Source: Adiantum capillus-veneris (lineage: Eukaryota; Streptophyta; Polypodiopsida; Polypodiales; Pteridaceae). From it: DNA of 64,000 nt. Made by a program: the position numbers and the translations under genes. Where the stretch lies: the NCBI GenBank assembly GCA_014529385.2, contig CM043950.1, forward strand, positions 154,732,045 through 154,796,044, written 5' to 3'. Shown piece by piece: positions 33,985 through 44,825 of this stretch (the stretch's first letter is position 1; the number at the start of each line of letters is the position of its first letter). The notes under the pieces are model-generated. The model worked only from the letters and a program-made list of their open reading frames with translations. It searched no databases and was not told the origin of the DNA.

Positions 33985-35575
33985 TGTCATAATAATCAAT
34001 ATCTAATTCTCCTAAATGATTTTCTCATATTAAACTAATCATTTAATGTGGGGAAGTGCCATGGGAGAAAAAGCTAGAATATTGGTTAAGCTAGCAGACC
34101 GGCCACAGTAGGGATCCAAAGGACGGAAAATAGGGATCCATAGGGGGGGGGGGGGCATCTGCAAAAGAGCCATGTGCAACAATGGGCTAAAAAGACCCTA
34201 AGGTTTAGCCCATTAAGACTTCCAAAATGCTAAGGTTCCAAAATTCAAAGGTTGTGTCCAAAGGTCAACCCTAGGGAAATTGGATGCTTTGTGTGTGACC
34301 AAAAAGTCTTTTCAAATCCCTACATAGGAGGGGGCAAGCCTTGGGAGTAGGGGATGAGAGAGAAAGTCACACACACACATGCTCCCTTTACACAAAGGGA
34401 ATTAGGGACACATGTCAGCTGCCTAGGCCAGATGCCCACAAGGTGTGCCCAATTCCTATTGGATGGCCTTGGAGGTGGACCAATGAGAATTAGTCTAAAG
34501 TAAATCTAGTTTAATTAATTTAAAAACACTTAATAAAAGAACCAATGAGAATCAAGTCTCCTAGAAGACCATTGGACAGTCTCCCAAGGGGTCCAATGAG
34601 CATTCAGGAGCCCAATGGCTTGCCTGATTCCTATTGGCCAGGAGGCAAAGGGGTCCAATGAGAGTTTAGTTTAATTATTAAATTACGTAAAGCTCTCACA
34701 AAAGGGGAAAGGGGGACACATGTCAGAACCCTATCACTTATGCTACTTAATAGCCATTGGCTTGACTTGGGGAGGTCCAATGGGGAAAAAGCAAGAGCAA
34801 ATAGCAAGAGGGCTCACCCAAGAGAGAGAGAGAGGGGGCTGATTTTTGCAAGGCATTAACACACACACACTCACACAATCTCATGTGTGAAGAAAGAGAA
34901 GACTATCTCTTCCCAAGCTTTAATGGAGAGCTCATCACCTACTCCAAGCTTGTGAGATAGACGCCTACATGGACACACTCTTGGTTTGTGGATGCAAATC
35001 CAACCAAGAGCCAAGCTTCAATGCATGCTCATCTCCTCTACCAAGCTAATTACTAAGCTAAGCTATGCTAATATGAGTGATTATGTGAGGAGATGTACAT
35101 CTTTCTCGTAAGATACTCCTTCTTCCTCTCAATCTACTCTCATACCCTACTAGCTCTCACCATCTTCGAAGGTGTGTGAGGTCTTTGGTATGAGACCGGG
35201 GATAATTTTAAGTTGTGTTTGCTAAGTGTTTTGCTTAGTGCATGAAGCTTTCATCTTCATTGCACTAGCTAGTCTTGAAGGAACACAAAGAATTGTATTG
35301 TACAATGTCTCTCTTGATGGGAGAAACCATAATACAAAGCCTTTTGGAGGGGGGACCGGCTCCATGCAAATCCGGTCCTCAACTATTGTCAATAGCTTAA
35401 TTTCTCTCTCTTTTAAAAGTATTGTTGATGCTATCTAGCTAGGTGTTATGCTTTTTGTTGCTCTCTCCACCCAAGCACTCTTGTAATTCTCATTAGGAAT
35501 CTATTCTAATGAAATGCCCACTATGTTCATGCTAAATTCCGCTACACACAAGTTTTTAGGCCATTAAATGTTACA
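33985..35575 (+). repeat. E5 5' LTR
   Basis: 1591 bp. Differs from the 3' LTR by scattered substitutions (denser in the first 270 bp) and a G-run/indel near 34145. U3 has many CCAAT/ATTGG motifs (34450-34780) and a GA run near 34823. A 70-aa ORF (35226-35438) is open in both LTRs but shows no family resemblance. Confidence 0.93.
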
Positions 35576-35576
35576 T

Positions 35577-35588
35577 TGGTATCAGAGC
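35577..35588 (+). other. E5 primer-binding site (initiator tRNA-Met)
   Basis: tggtatcagagc, one base inside the 5' LTR end at 35575. Confidence 0.92.
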
Positions 35589-35992
35589 ACAAGGTTTCTC
35601 TTTTCTTGCTTAAGAAGGGAGGTCCTCAAGCTAGCTATAAGTGGTTGGTATTATTAATGGGCATGTGAGTAAGTAGAATAGGGATTTTTCAGCCTTGCAG
35701 TGCGCTTGCCTTTGTGCAGTTAACAGGGCATCACCGTCGAGAGCTATGGTCTTAATAGGGAGTCCTACGGGGCTTGCCTACGGCTTAACCACTATTGAGC
35801 TATTAGAAGCTTGACAGGAGCCGGTGTTGTTTTTGTGTCGAAAGACCCTCTCTTCTATTCCTTGCAATTAATGGTATTCAAGCCGCGGGTACAATAGCTT
35901 GAGTGCTTTTTCTAAAGGGTCAAAGAGGAGTAGCAACTAGGGCTTGAAGTGCCAAAGTACACCTAAAAAGTTTACACCTAAAAGTTGTTAGA

Positions 35993-37384
35993 ATGGCTGA
36001 CAATAGTAAAGAGAGTGAAATTAATGTTGATAACTTTGATTTTGCTAATGAGCAAGCTACTAATGATGCTCCGATGCTTGTTAACTATCTTGTTTCTAGG
36101 CTTCAACAAGCCATAGGCAATCCATCTCTCCAAAGTGAAATGCAACGGCAGCTCTGTGCTCACGGGATTCTCCAAGCTCATCATCATGACGAGAGAACAC
36201 CTAGGAAGCCTCCTTGTGAGACTCCCAAAAGAGGTCTCTCTCCGATTCGGGAAGAAGAAGAGAATCCATATGAAGGGCTCAAGAATTTACTTCTTGATGA
36301 TGCATCTCCTTCCCAAAGGAGAACTCAAGAGCCTCCATCGAAGGAACGAGAAAGAAGTGAGTCTCCCGCCACATCGGCGGAGATGGCTCCATGAAGATGG
36401 CAGGCTAAACTCTCTCCATCACCACCAAAGCGGAGAAGACCATCACACTCTACTCCACGCCATAATTCAAAGAGGGATGATAAAAAGCAAGAGAAGAAAA
36501 AGGTGAGAAAGAGGACACCCTCTTCTCCAGCTTCTTCATCCTCTTCCTCTTATGAAAGTGATGATGAGGACAACGAAGATCAAGACAAGAAGAAGGCGAG
36601 AAAGAGGTCACCGTCTTCTCCACCTTCTTCAAATTCTTCACCTTCTGAAGAAAGTGATGGTGCAACCTTTGAACCATCAAAAAGAAGAGGCCATAGGAAA
36701 TCCTATGCCGCATGGAAGAGGTTGTCCAAGCTGAAGAAATTCAAAGAGGGAGGGAAGAGCATCTCTTTCCTTTCCTATGATGGTACCTTTGGTGCTACGG
36801 ACAAAGTCTTGGCCTTTATGCAACAGTTTGATGCGGCGTTTGGAGATGAGGGCTTCACGGAGTCCTCCAAGCTACGCCATGTAGCTATGCACTTTCAAAA
36901 GTCCGCCAGACAATGGTGGTCTAGCCTACGAGCCAACGGTGAAGCTCCACGAACATGGAAAGCTTTAAGAGCTTCCATTATGAAGCAGTTTTTGGCCAAC
37001 GATGCCAAAGACAAAGTACTCACCAAATGGCGAAGCTTAAAGCTCTCTCCCAATGAATCCATCCACAAATATATAGACAAGTTTTGGGACCTACAACTCA
37101 AAGCCACTATCTTCAAAAAGTGGGATTTTGGAGAGCAAAAGCAACAATTTTGTGCGGGCTTAACCGAAGAAATGGCGGAGTATGTCAACTTCCAAAGGCC
37201 ACGTACCATATCGGCGGTAATACACCATACTATGGTGGCCTCTCGAATCAATTTCCAAACGGGGGCTAAAAGAAATAATAAGCCCACGGAAAACAAGGGT
37301 TCCAATGAGCCTAAGGGGAAGGACCTCGGGGGGTTCACTATGTGTAAAACTACCATATCACGTGCGTTCAAGACATGTTTGTAA
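35993..37384 (+). pseudogene. E5 gag, interrupted by nonsense codon
   Basis: Starts MADNSKESEINVDNFDF at 35993. A TGA at 36392-36394 (a CGA-to-TGA change would explain it) splits the frame, which reopens to 37384. The middle is rich in Ser, Arg and Lys (KKARKRSPSSPPSS). Then comes a gag domain: SYDGTFGATDKVLAFMQQFD, SARQWWSSLRA, WKALRASIMKQF, NESIHKYIDKFW. Real gag sequence ends at about 37330 (KGKDLGG), where an AT-rich insert begins. Confidence 0.88.
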
Positions 37385-37558
37385 AACCCCTTATTTGTAA
37401 ATTTTATTAGGAATATAATGTACCCTTTTTTGCAAGTTTTTTTCAAATTTGAAAAAATAATGCCCTTCTGTATATATATTTATGTAAGTTTCAAGAACTT
37501 TAAATACCCTTCTGTTGAACTCACATGATAGGTTACATTTTTATTAGGTGACCTACCT
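37330..37558. other. AT-rich insert in E5 gag
   Basis: About 230 bp of T/A-rich DNA separate the gag domain from the zinc knuckle. The flanks share gggaaggac (about 37317-37325 and 37561-37569), compatible with a small insertion and its target duplication. An intron is the alternative. No terminal inverted repeats seen. Confidence 0.45.
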
Positions 37559-37860
37559 GGGGGAAGGACAATGTCCAAAAGTCTCCTAAGGGCAACTCCA
37601 ACAAAGCTAAAGAGAAGGGAATTTAAAAAGGTAAGAACAAAATCTCTCCTGAAGAGCTTGAGCGTTATCGCAAGGATAATCGGTGTTTCAAGTGCGGCGA
37701 ACAAGGGCATGCGTACCGCGCTTGTCCCCAAAAGAACAACCGCCAAGATCCTCCTAGAGCTTCCTTGGTTGAAATCCAAAGGAGGAGACTCACCAAACTC
37801 ATCACAAAGGATCTCCTCTATGCCATGCTTGGGGAAAGGTAAGAGAACATGATGCTTTTA
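37559..37860 (+). pseudogene. E5 gag zinc knuckle and protease start
   Basis: A frame through about 37640-37850 encodes ELERYRKDNRCFKCGEQGHA then YRACPQKNN, a CCHC knuckle (CFKCGEQGHAYRAC), followed by the linker into protease. Frameshifts around 37620 and 37845 separate it from gag and from the protease frame. Confidence 0.82.
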
Positions 37861-38891
37861 TTCTCTTTGACCCTGGTTCTACTCACAATTTTATATCTAT
37901 AGAGTTGGCCACCAAGCTAGGCATACAATCCTACGAGATGGGAGATGTCCTAGCCGCAGACAGTGCCTTCAAGGGGCAAGAAGCTTCAGTCACTCCCTTA
38001 ATCGGAAAATTGAGGCTTCATGTCCAAGGCTATGTGTACAAAGAGGACTTCTTTATCTCTCCTCTCAAGCATGAGGATGTAATCCTAGGGGCACCATGGT
38101 TTGACCGCCTGGATGCCGATGTTAAATTTCCTGAAAGGAGAATCTCCTTTAAGTTCAGGGAAAAAGACATGTATATAGATGCTAAGGAAATGGGTAACAC
38201 TATCCCCATTGTACATACACCAGCTTTCAACAAGTCAATAAAGAGCTCTATTTCCGTGTACATGATTTTTGTTAAAGATTCTCAAAATGAACCTAATGCT
38301 TTACCAAAAGAAAATAAAAGCAACCAAAAGGAATTAGAGTTATCCAATTTTCTCAAGGGGTTTAAAGATGTTTTTATTGACGACATCCCTTGTGAGCTAC
38401 CTCCTAAACGAGGTAATGATGACCATGCAATTGAACTTCTTCCAGGAAGTTCACCACCTAACAAACCTCCTTATAGAGTTTCTCAAGCTCAACAAGAGGA
38501 GATTATGCGGCAAGTGCATGAGTTAGTTGAGAAGGTCATGGTAAGGCCTAGCTCATCTCCATTTTTCTCACATGTGCTATTAGTGCAAAAGAAAGACGGC
38601 ACATATCGTATGTGTGTCGACTATAGAGCACTAAATAGGATCACTATCAAGAATAGGTTTCCCGTTCCACGGGTAGAAGACCTATTTGATAAGCTACAAG
38701 GATCGACCTACTTCAGTAGGATTGACCTAGAAAGTGGCTATCATCAAATAAGGATAGTTGATCAAGACATTGTAAAGACCGCATTTCGCACCACATTTGG
38801 TCTTTATGAATACATTATCATGCCTTTTGGCTTGACCAATGAACCAGCCACATTCAACTGCTTGATGGAGAAGCTGTTCAGGCCCCATTGA
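37850..38891 (+). pseudogene. E5 protease and reverse transcriptase, first part
   Basis: Protease core [11 protein letters not shown] at about 37862 (active site D-P-G) and [12 protein letters not shown] follows: [87 protein letters not shown] at 38889-38891 stops the frame just before the catalytic box, which lies in the next piece. Confidence 0.9.
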
Positions 38892-39725
38892 ACCTTCACT
38901 GGAGTGTTCTTTGATGATATCATCATCTACTCTAATTCATTAGACGAACACAAGCAACACCTCCAGGTAATATTTCAAGTTTTAAGAGAGAATAAACTTT
39001 ATGTTAATCAAAAGAAAAGTGAATTTTTCTTGCAAGAGATTCAGTATTTAGGTCACATTCTCTCTCAAGATGGCATCCAAATGGATCCATCAAAGTTAGA
39101 GGTAATAAAAGGATGGCCTAAACCAAGGAATCTTCATGAACTAAGAAGCTTTATAGGTATGTGTGCATACTATAGACACTTCATAGAAAAGTTCTCACAA
39201 ATTGTTGGACCATTACATGACCTAACAAAGAAAAGCATTAGGTATACATGGTCTGCTAAGGAGAACAATGCTTTCGAAAAGCTTAAAGAAAAGCTTATCT
39301 CTCAACCTGTGCTTACACTATCGGATCTCTCAAAACCATTTGAGGTCCAATGTGATGCTTGTGGTGATTGCCTTGGAGCTGTTTTGCTTCAAGAAGGGCA
39401 TGCCATAGGCTATGAGAGTCGAAGGCTCGACCCTGTTGAGCAAGATCTAGGCATATATGAAAAAGAACTCCTTGCAGTTCTACATGCCTTAGACTCATGG
39501 AAGCACTATTTATTGGGGACTCCTTTCATTCTGCGAACAGATCACCAAAGTCTTTAGTACTTCATGACACAGACCAAGCTCTCCGACAAACAAATGAGGT
39601 GGGCAAATTTCCTTTCGCAATTTCATTTTCATATTGCTCACATTGTTGGCAAGCATAATCAAGTAGCTGATGCACTCTCAAGACGACCGAGAGTGAATGC
39701 GGTTTCCATAGCCACTCACAATGAT
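38892..39725 (+). pseudogene. E5 RT catalytic box and RNase H
   Basis: After the stop: GVFFDDIIIYS (FFDD in place of YxDD), LGHILSQDGI, then RNase H with the first Asp region FEVQCDACGDCLGAVLLQEG, EKELLAVLHAL, RTDHQSL. A TAG at about 39555-39557 (expected Lys) splits it from QMRWANFLSQFHF and VADALSRRP. Plus strand, continuous with the preceding segment. Confidence 0.9.
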
Positions 39726-40495
39726 CTATCTTCAATGATAGATGAGTACGCTATTGATCCCGATTTTAGAGATGTAATTTCAGCCCTTGCATTAGGGAAG
39801 AAAGAAGAACCATTTACTTTACAAGATGGTTATCTTCTCTATGGCAATAGACTATGCGTTACTAACTCATTACATGAGAAAGTAATGTATGAATCTCATG
39901 CTACACCTTATGCGGGGTATAGAGGGATTCGGTCTACCTTAAAGGGAATTGAAACATATTTCGATTGGCCTACCATGAAAGTGAACATACAAGAGTATGT
40001 TTCTAAATGTGTGGTATGCCAAAAGACAAAATTTGATAGAGGGAAGCAACTTGGATTGCTTCAACCCTTGCCAATCCCTAATTCACCATGGGAGAGCATA
40101 TCCATGGATTTTATCTTTGGATTGCCTAAGTCTATCCATGGGAATACAGGAATATGGACGATAGTAGACAGGTTCAGTAAACAAGCTCATTTTATACCTG
40201 TCAAAAAGACTATCAAAGCCCATCAAATGGCAACCCTCTTCATTTCACAAATTTTCAAGTACCATGGCTTGCCAATGTCCATAGAGTCGGATAGAGATCC
40301 TAAAATGAAAAGTAATTTCTAGAAGGGTCTCTTTGAGAATTTAGGGACAAGGCTAAACTTCTCTTCAGCCTATCATCCACAAACGGATGGCAAAAGTGAA
40401 ATAGCTAACCTAACCATTCTCGATCTACTAAAAGCCTATGTAACAGAAGTAGATCAAAGATCCCAATCGGAGAAGTACTTACCCTTAGTGAAGTA
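39726..40495 (+). pseudogene. E5 integrase, truncated
   Basis: Zinc finger ESHATPYAGYRG ... CVVCQ, where the second His of the usual AGHRG reads Tyr. Core SMDFIFGLPKS and SDRDPKM carry both Asp residues. A TAG at 40320-40322 (expected Trp) follows, then SAYHPQTDGKSEIA with the Glu. Homology stops at about 40495 and the C-terminal part is deleted. 40496-40843 is non-coding up to the purine tract. Confidence 0.88.
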
Positions 40496-40843
40496 TAAAA
40501 TGTTAAAAATGAACAAAATTTTTTGTCTTATAAGACTCTCTCTTTTCTTTATTGTGCACAAAAATGAAGTAGTATGCATGCTTAGATCAAGTTTGCAGAG
40601 ACGACGTCTCCCAAACACCAAGTAGAGGTTGTCACTCTACTATGGAAGACTGATAGGACTAATGTGCAGACATGCTTGCGGCAGCCTCAGGCTCTCAAGC
40701 GCCAAATGGACTACTCATCCATTGCGGAATGATGTCGTAGGGTAACATAGGGATCCTCTACCCGCTAAGAAAAGGACTCATGAATATGCTTTATCTTCTC
40801 TACACCATAGTCAAGGACGACTATGATTTCAAGAGAGAGGTAA

Positions 40844-42447
40844 TGTCATAATAATCAATGTCTAATTCTCCTAAATGATTTTCTCATATTAAACTGATCA
40901 TTTAATGTGGGAAAGTGCTAGGGGAGAAAAATCTAGAATATTGGTTAAGCTAGCACACCGGCCATAGTAGGGATCCAAAGGAAGGAAAATAGGGATCCAA
41001 AAGGGGGGCCATGTGCAACAATGGGCTAAAAAGACCCTAAGGTTCAGCCCATTAAGACTTCCAAAATGTTAAGGTTCCAAAATCAAAGGTTGTGTCCAAA
41101 GGTCAACCCTAAGGGAATTGGATGCTTTGTGTGTGACCAAAAAGTCTTTTCAAATCACTACATAGGAGGGGGCGAGCCTTGGGAGTAGGGGATGAGAGAG
41201 AAAGTCACACACACACATGCTCCCTTTACACAAAGGGAATTAGGGACACATGTCAGCTGCCTAGGCCAGATGCCCACAAGGTGTGCCCAATTCCTATTGG
41301 ATGGCCTTGGAGGTGGACCAATGAGAATTAGTCTAGAGTAAATCTAGTTTAATTAATTTAAAAACACTTAATAAAAGAACCAATGAGAATCAAGTCTCCC
41401 AGAAGACTATTGGACAGTCTCCCAAGGGGTCCAATGAGCATTCAGGAGCCCAATGGCTTGCCTGATTCCTATTGGCCAGGAGGCAAAGGGGTCCAATGAG
41501 AGTTTAGTTTAATTATTAAATTACCTAAAGCTCTCACAAAAGGGGAAAGGGGGACACATGTCAGAACCCTATCACTTATGCTGCTTAATAGCCATTGGCT
41601 TGACTTGGGGAGGTCCAATGGGGAAAAAGCAAGAGCAAATAGCAAGAGGGCTTGCCCAAGAGAGAGAGGGGGCTGATTTTTGCAAGGCATTAACACACAC
41701 ACACTCACACAATCTCATGTGTGAAGAAAGAGAAGACTATCTCTTCCCAAGCTTTAATGGAGAGCTCATCACCTACTCCAAGCTTGTGAGATAGAAGCCT
41801 ACATGGACACACTCTTGGTTTGTGGATGCAAATCCAACCAAGAGCCAAGCTTCAATGCATGCTCATCTCCTCTACCAAGCTAATTACTAAGCTAAGCTAT
41901 GCTAATATGAGTGATTATGTGAGGAGATGTACATCTTTCTCGTAAGATACTCCTTCTTCCTCTCAATCTACTCTCATACCCTGCTAGCTCTCACCATCTT
42001 CAAAGGTGTGTGAGGTCTTGGGTCTAAGACCGGGGATAATTTTAAGTTGTGTTTGCTAAGTGTTTTGCTTAGTGCATGAAGCTTTCATCTTCATTGCACT
42101 AGCTAGTCTTGAAGGAACACAAAGAATTGTATTGTACAATGTCTCTCTTGATGGGAGAAACCATAATACAAAGCCTTTTGGAGGGGGGACCGGCTCCATG
42201 CAAATCCGGTCCTCAACTATTGTCAATAGCTTAATTTCTCTCTCTTTTGAAAGTATTGTTGATGCTATCTAACTAGGTGTTATTCTTTTTGTTGCTCTCT
42301 CCACCCAAGCACTCTTGTTATTCTTTTTGTTGCTCTCTCCACCCAAGCACTCTTGTAATTCTCATTAGGAATCTATTCTAATGAAATGCCCACTATGTTC
42401 ATGCTAAATTCTGCTACACACAAGTTTTTAGGCCATTAAATGTTACA
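40844..42447 (+). repeat. E5 3' LTR
   Basis: 1604 bp, matching 33985-35575. It contains a private duplication of about 38 bp (ttctttttgttgctctctcc ..., about 42288-42352) absent from the 5' LTR, which therefore arose after insertion. It lacks the G run of the 5' LTR. Confidence 0.93.
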
Positions 42448-42474
42448 AACTGTACATGGTCATCTGAGAAGCCC

Positions 42475-43198
42475 TGTAACAAACTGCTGACATGTCGACC
42501 TACTGAAGAACGGAGCTACCGGTCGAGGGGCCTAAACCCTAAAAAGAACAAGTAACAGAAGAAGTAACACAAAGTGATGACGTGGTTGCCCGAGAGCAGA
42601 AACCCTAACTTTTGAAAACCTAATTTTGGAAACCCTAACCCTAAAACTTGTAAACCCTAATTTTTGCCAGAAACCCTAACTATTGAAACCCTAATTCTAG
42701 AAATCCTAATCCTAAAGTTTGCAAACCCTAATTCTGCTGCCAGAAACCCAAAAACTGTAGAAACCCTAACCCTAACCCTAAGGACAGATTTCCGCATTTT
42801 GCGCTGGCTGATGACGTGGCAGGCTGTACGGATTTTCGTGATTTACGCTAGCAGCTTTTGGCTTTGCTTTTGGACCAGAAGCTTTTGAGTTTTAAAAGCT
42901 TTTTACTGTAACTGCTTTTTAGGCCAAGGGCCTTCAAATATGAGGCTAGGGCTCATTCTCTGGCATGCTTCTTGGAGAAGGTGCAAAGTCTGGAGTACCG
43001 GCTTGTATTGTGTTGATGAAATATAAAGAAATACTGAAAGGGCCGCCAAGGTTTGGGGCCAATACTCTTTGGGGTGGAATTCTGCCACTCCATGTCGCGT
43101 GTTGTCTCTCTCTCTTGTTTCAGTTTAGTTGATATTTGAAGTGCTTAAAGTTGTTCAGTCTATTCTTTTCATTGGCACGTCGTGCCCGTCTTGTGACA
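42475..43198 (+). repeat. E6 5' LTR with telo-box cluster
   Basis: 724 bp, tgtaacaaactg...cttgtgaca. About eight AAACCCTAA-type telo-boxes lie at 42530-42782, including aaccctaaccctaaccctaa near 42765. They are absent from the related E2 LTR apart from one copy. Confidence 0.9.
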
Positions 43199-43199
43199 G

Positions 43200-43211
43200 T
43201 GGTATCAGAGC
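43200..43211 (+). other. E6 primer-binding site (initiator tRNA-Met)
   Basis: tggtatcagagc, one base after the LTR. Confidence 0.92.
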
Positions 43212-43319
43212 ATCAGGCGTGTGCTTTTCTGAAAGCATACTGGTCCTACCAAGGAGCAGTCAGAGCAAGTTGCACTTTCAAAAGGTCATTGGGAATTCTG
43301 GGCTCATGCTCCGACCTCG

Positions 43320-43830
43320 AACTTATTAGCCTCTCCCACCCTTACTTCATCATGCATCGGGCGCGCTTCCTTCTTCACCACTCATGTCTTACAGGGCATA
43401 AGCCATAAAGATCACTTGCAAGAGAAGGACCCAAGATTTGTTTCGAAGCAGTGCTTTTCTCAAAGGCATTGCCATGCAAATGTTGATAGCTACCAAGCAG
43501 CATACTCCAAGTACTTGGCAAGCTTTTAAGAAATTTTTTTACCCGAAGTTATATGGTTTCTGACATCTTCCTTCAGAGTGCAACTTATGGCAGAGTGGGT
43601 TATCCTGAAATGCTTGCCATGGAAACCCTAGCAAATTATATCTTGAAATTTCTCGACATCTCTCAGTAGATGTCTCTTCTTGAGTTGATAACCTTGGAGG
43701 TTCGGTGTGATTGCTATCTCTTGGGACTACCATCGCCGCCAAAGAAACATTGTCTATCCAAGAGCTAATGGACCATGCTGTGCTTGGCTACGACCTTATG
43801 GAATAAACCTAACCCTAATTTTGGTGCAGG
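43320..43830 (+). pseudogene. E6 gag-like remnant
   Basis: Plus-strand reading around 43490-43560 gives PSTWQAFKKFFYPKLYGF, reminiscent of the W-x2-F-K-x2-F block of gypsy gag. A later piece near 43770 gives IQELMDHAVLGYDLM. Many stops. Too little remains for a firm family call. Confidence 0.45.
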
Positions 43831-44178
43831 TTTAAGGATGGAAAGTCAGTCGACTTTTTGAGCTCGATTGATGTCGAGATTGTTTTTTTAAGTTTGAGTT
43901 CTGTTTGATCTTGTTTGGTGATCCTGTTTGGAATTTGTTTGAAATGGATGGTATCTGTTTTGAACCTGTTTTGGTGCCGATTTGAATTGTTTGACTCTGG
44001 TTTGATACTGGTTTCAATGATTGGTGATTTTACTCCCGGGTGGAGAAGTGAGAAATACTGTTTTGGTATTGTTTGAACCTCGGAACGACACAGGCCGATG
44101 CCTGGGGAGCGTTTGGTTGTATGTTTGAAAACCTCCAAACGACGCAGGCCAATGCTTGTAAAATAATTATTGTTGTGA

Positions 44179-44400
44179 CTCCCGGCCCGAACCTGGATGG
44201 TTATGCGGGAGGAGTATTAAGAAGTCTAAGCAGTGGTTACTCTCAGCACCTCCAAACGACGCAAGCTGCGGTCTGGGGGGCGTTTGGTTGTAAAAAGGTC
44301 TCTATATCTCCCGGCCCGGATCTTTTAAGGTTATGCGGGAGGAGTGATGAGGGAGTCGTTGAATATCTCCCGGCCCGGACCTTGTTAGGTTATGCGGGAG
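44179..44400 (+). repeat. Three hairpin repeats with covarying stems
   Basis: Units at 44179-44211, 44308-44341 and 44367-44400 share ctcccggcccg...ttatgcgggag. Outer arms CTCCCG/CGGGAG are invariant. The inner stems differ yet still pair: AACC/GGTT, ATCTT/AAGGT (one G-U) and ACCT/AGGT. Interleaved at 44081-44290 are cgaacgacgcagg...gcgtttgg repeats, some of which can pair CCAAACG with CGTTTGG. Reading frame is not conserved between copies, favouring RNA or DNA structure over protein. Confidence 0.75.
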
Positions 44401-44617
44401 GAGTGTTCATCGGTGGCTTTAAGTTTCTATGTCTTGTAACATGCATATGTGAGCATTTGTGTTGCATTGTGATGTGCCAACTACTAAATATTCCTAATTG
44501 TATGTGATTGCCTGGGTATGTAATTTTACTGCATCAAGACACCCGTGGAAGATCAGTACGGTCTGGGTGTGATGGCTAATTTTACTACGCCGAAATATCA
44601 AAAGTTCCAATCTGGAC

Positions 44618-44720
44618 GAAAGGAGAAGCTAACTCCTTGATCAAAACAGCCAAAAGGAGAAGCTAACTACTTGATCAAAAGAGCAGAAAGAAGAAGCTAA
44701 CTCCTTAATAAAAAGAGCAA
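44618..44720 (+). repeat. Three tandem 34-bp hairpin units
   Basis: Units 44618-44651, 44652-44686 and 44687-44720 share aaggagaagctaactccttg. Each can fold as AAGGAG-aagctaa-CTCCTT; the second and third have one mismatch each. They lie about 100 bp before the purine tract. Confidence 0.75.
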
Positions 44721-44825
44721 ACTGATTGTCCCTCGGAATGTCTCTCGGAAATTTTTGAGCTAACTTGAGTTGTTTTGCAGATATGTTGTAATCGAGGACG
44801 ATTACTCTCTTTCAAGAAGGGGAGA

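Larger units (their letters stand above)
33985..42447 (+). mobile_element. E5: Ty3/gypsy element with broken gag-pol
   Basis: LTRs 33985-35575 and 40844-42447 (tgtcataataatc...atgttaca), target duplication aactg (33980-33984 and 42448-42452), an initiator-tRNA-Met primer site and a purine tract (aagagagagg, about 40831-40840). The internal order is gag, PR, RT, RNase H, IN on the plus strand. Several single-base nonsense codons and a truncated integrase make it non-autonomous. It is inserted in the E4 5' LTR. Confidence 0.93.

Noticed and set aside
35226-35438. 70-aa ORF conserved in both E5 LTRs as a gene
   Set aside because: Conservation simply reflects LTR identity. It shares no motif with the pre-gag small-ORF family.
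44073-44507. 144-aa ORF in E6 with repeated GYAGGV
   Set aside because: The repeats fall in different frames and the pairing, not the peptide, is conserved.
44081-44720. CRISPR-like array
   Set aside because: Repeats are few, differ in spacing, lie inside a plant LTR element and have no cas genes; they are better explained as stem-loop repeats.
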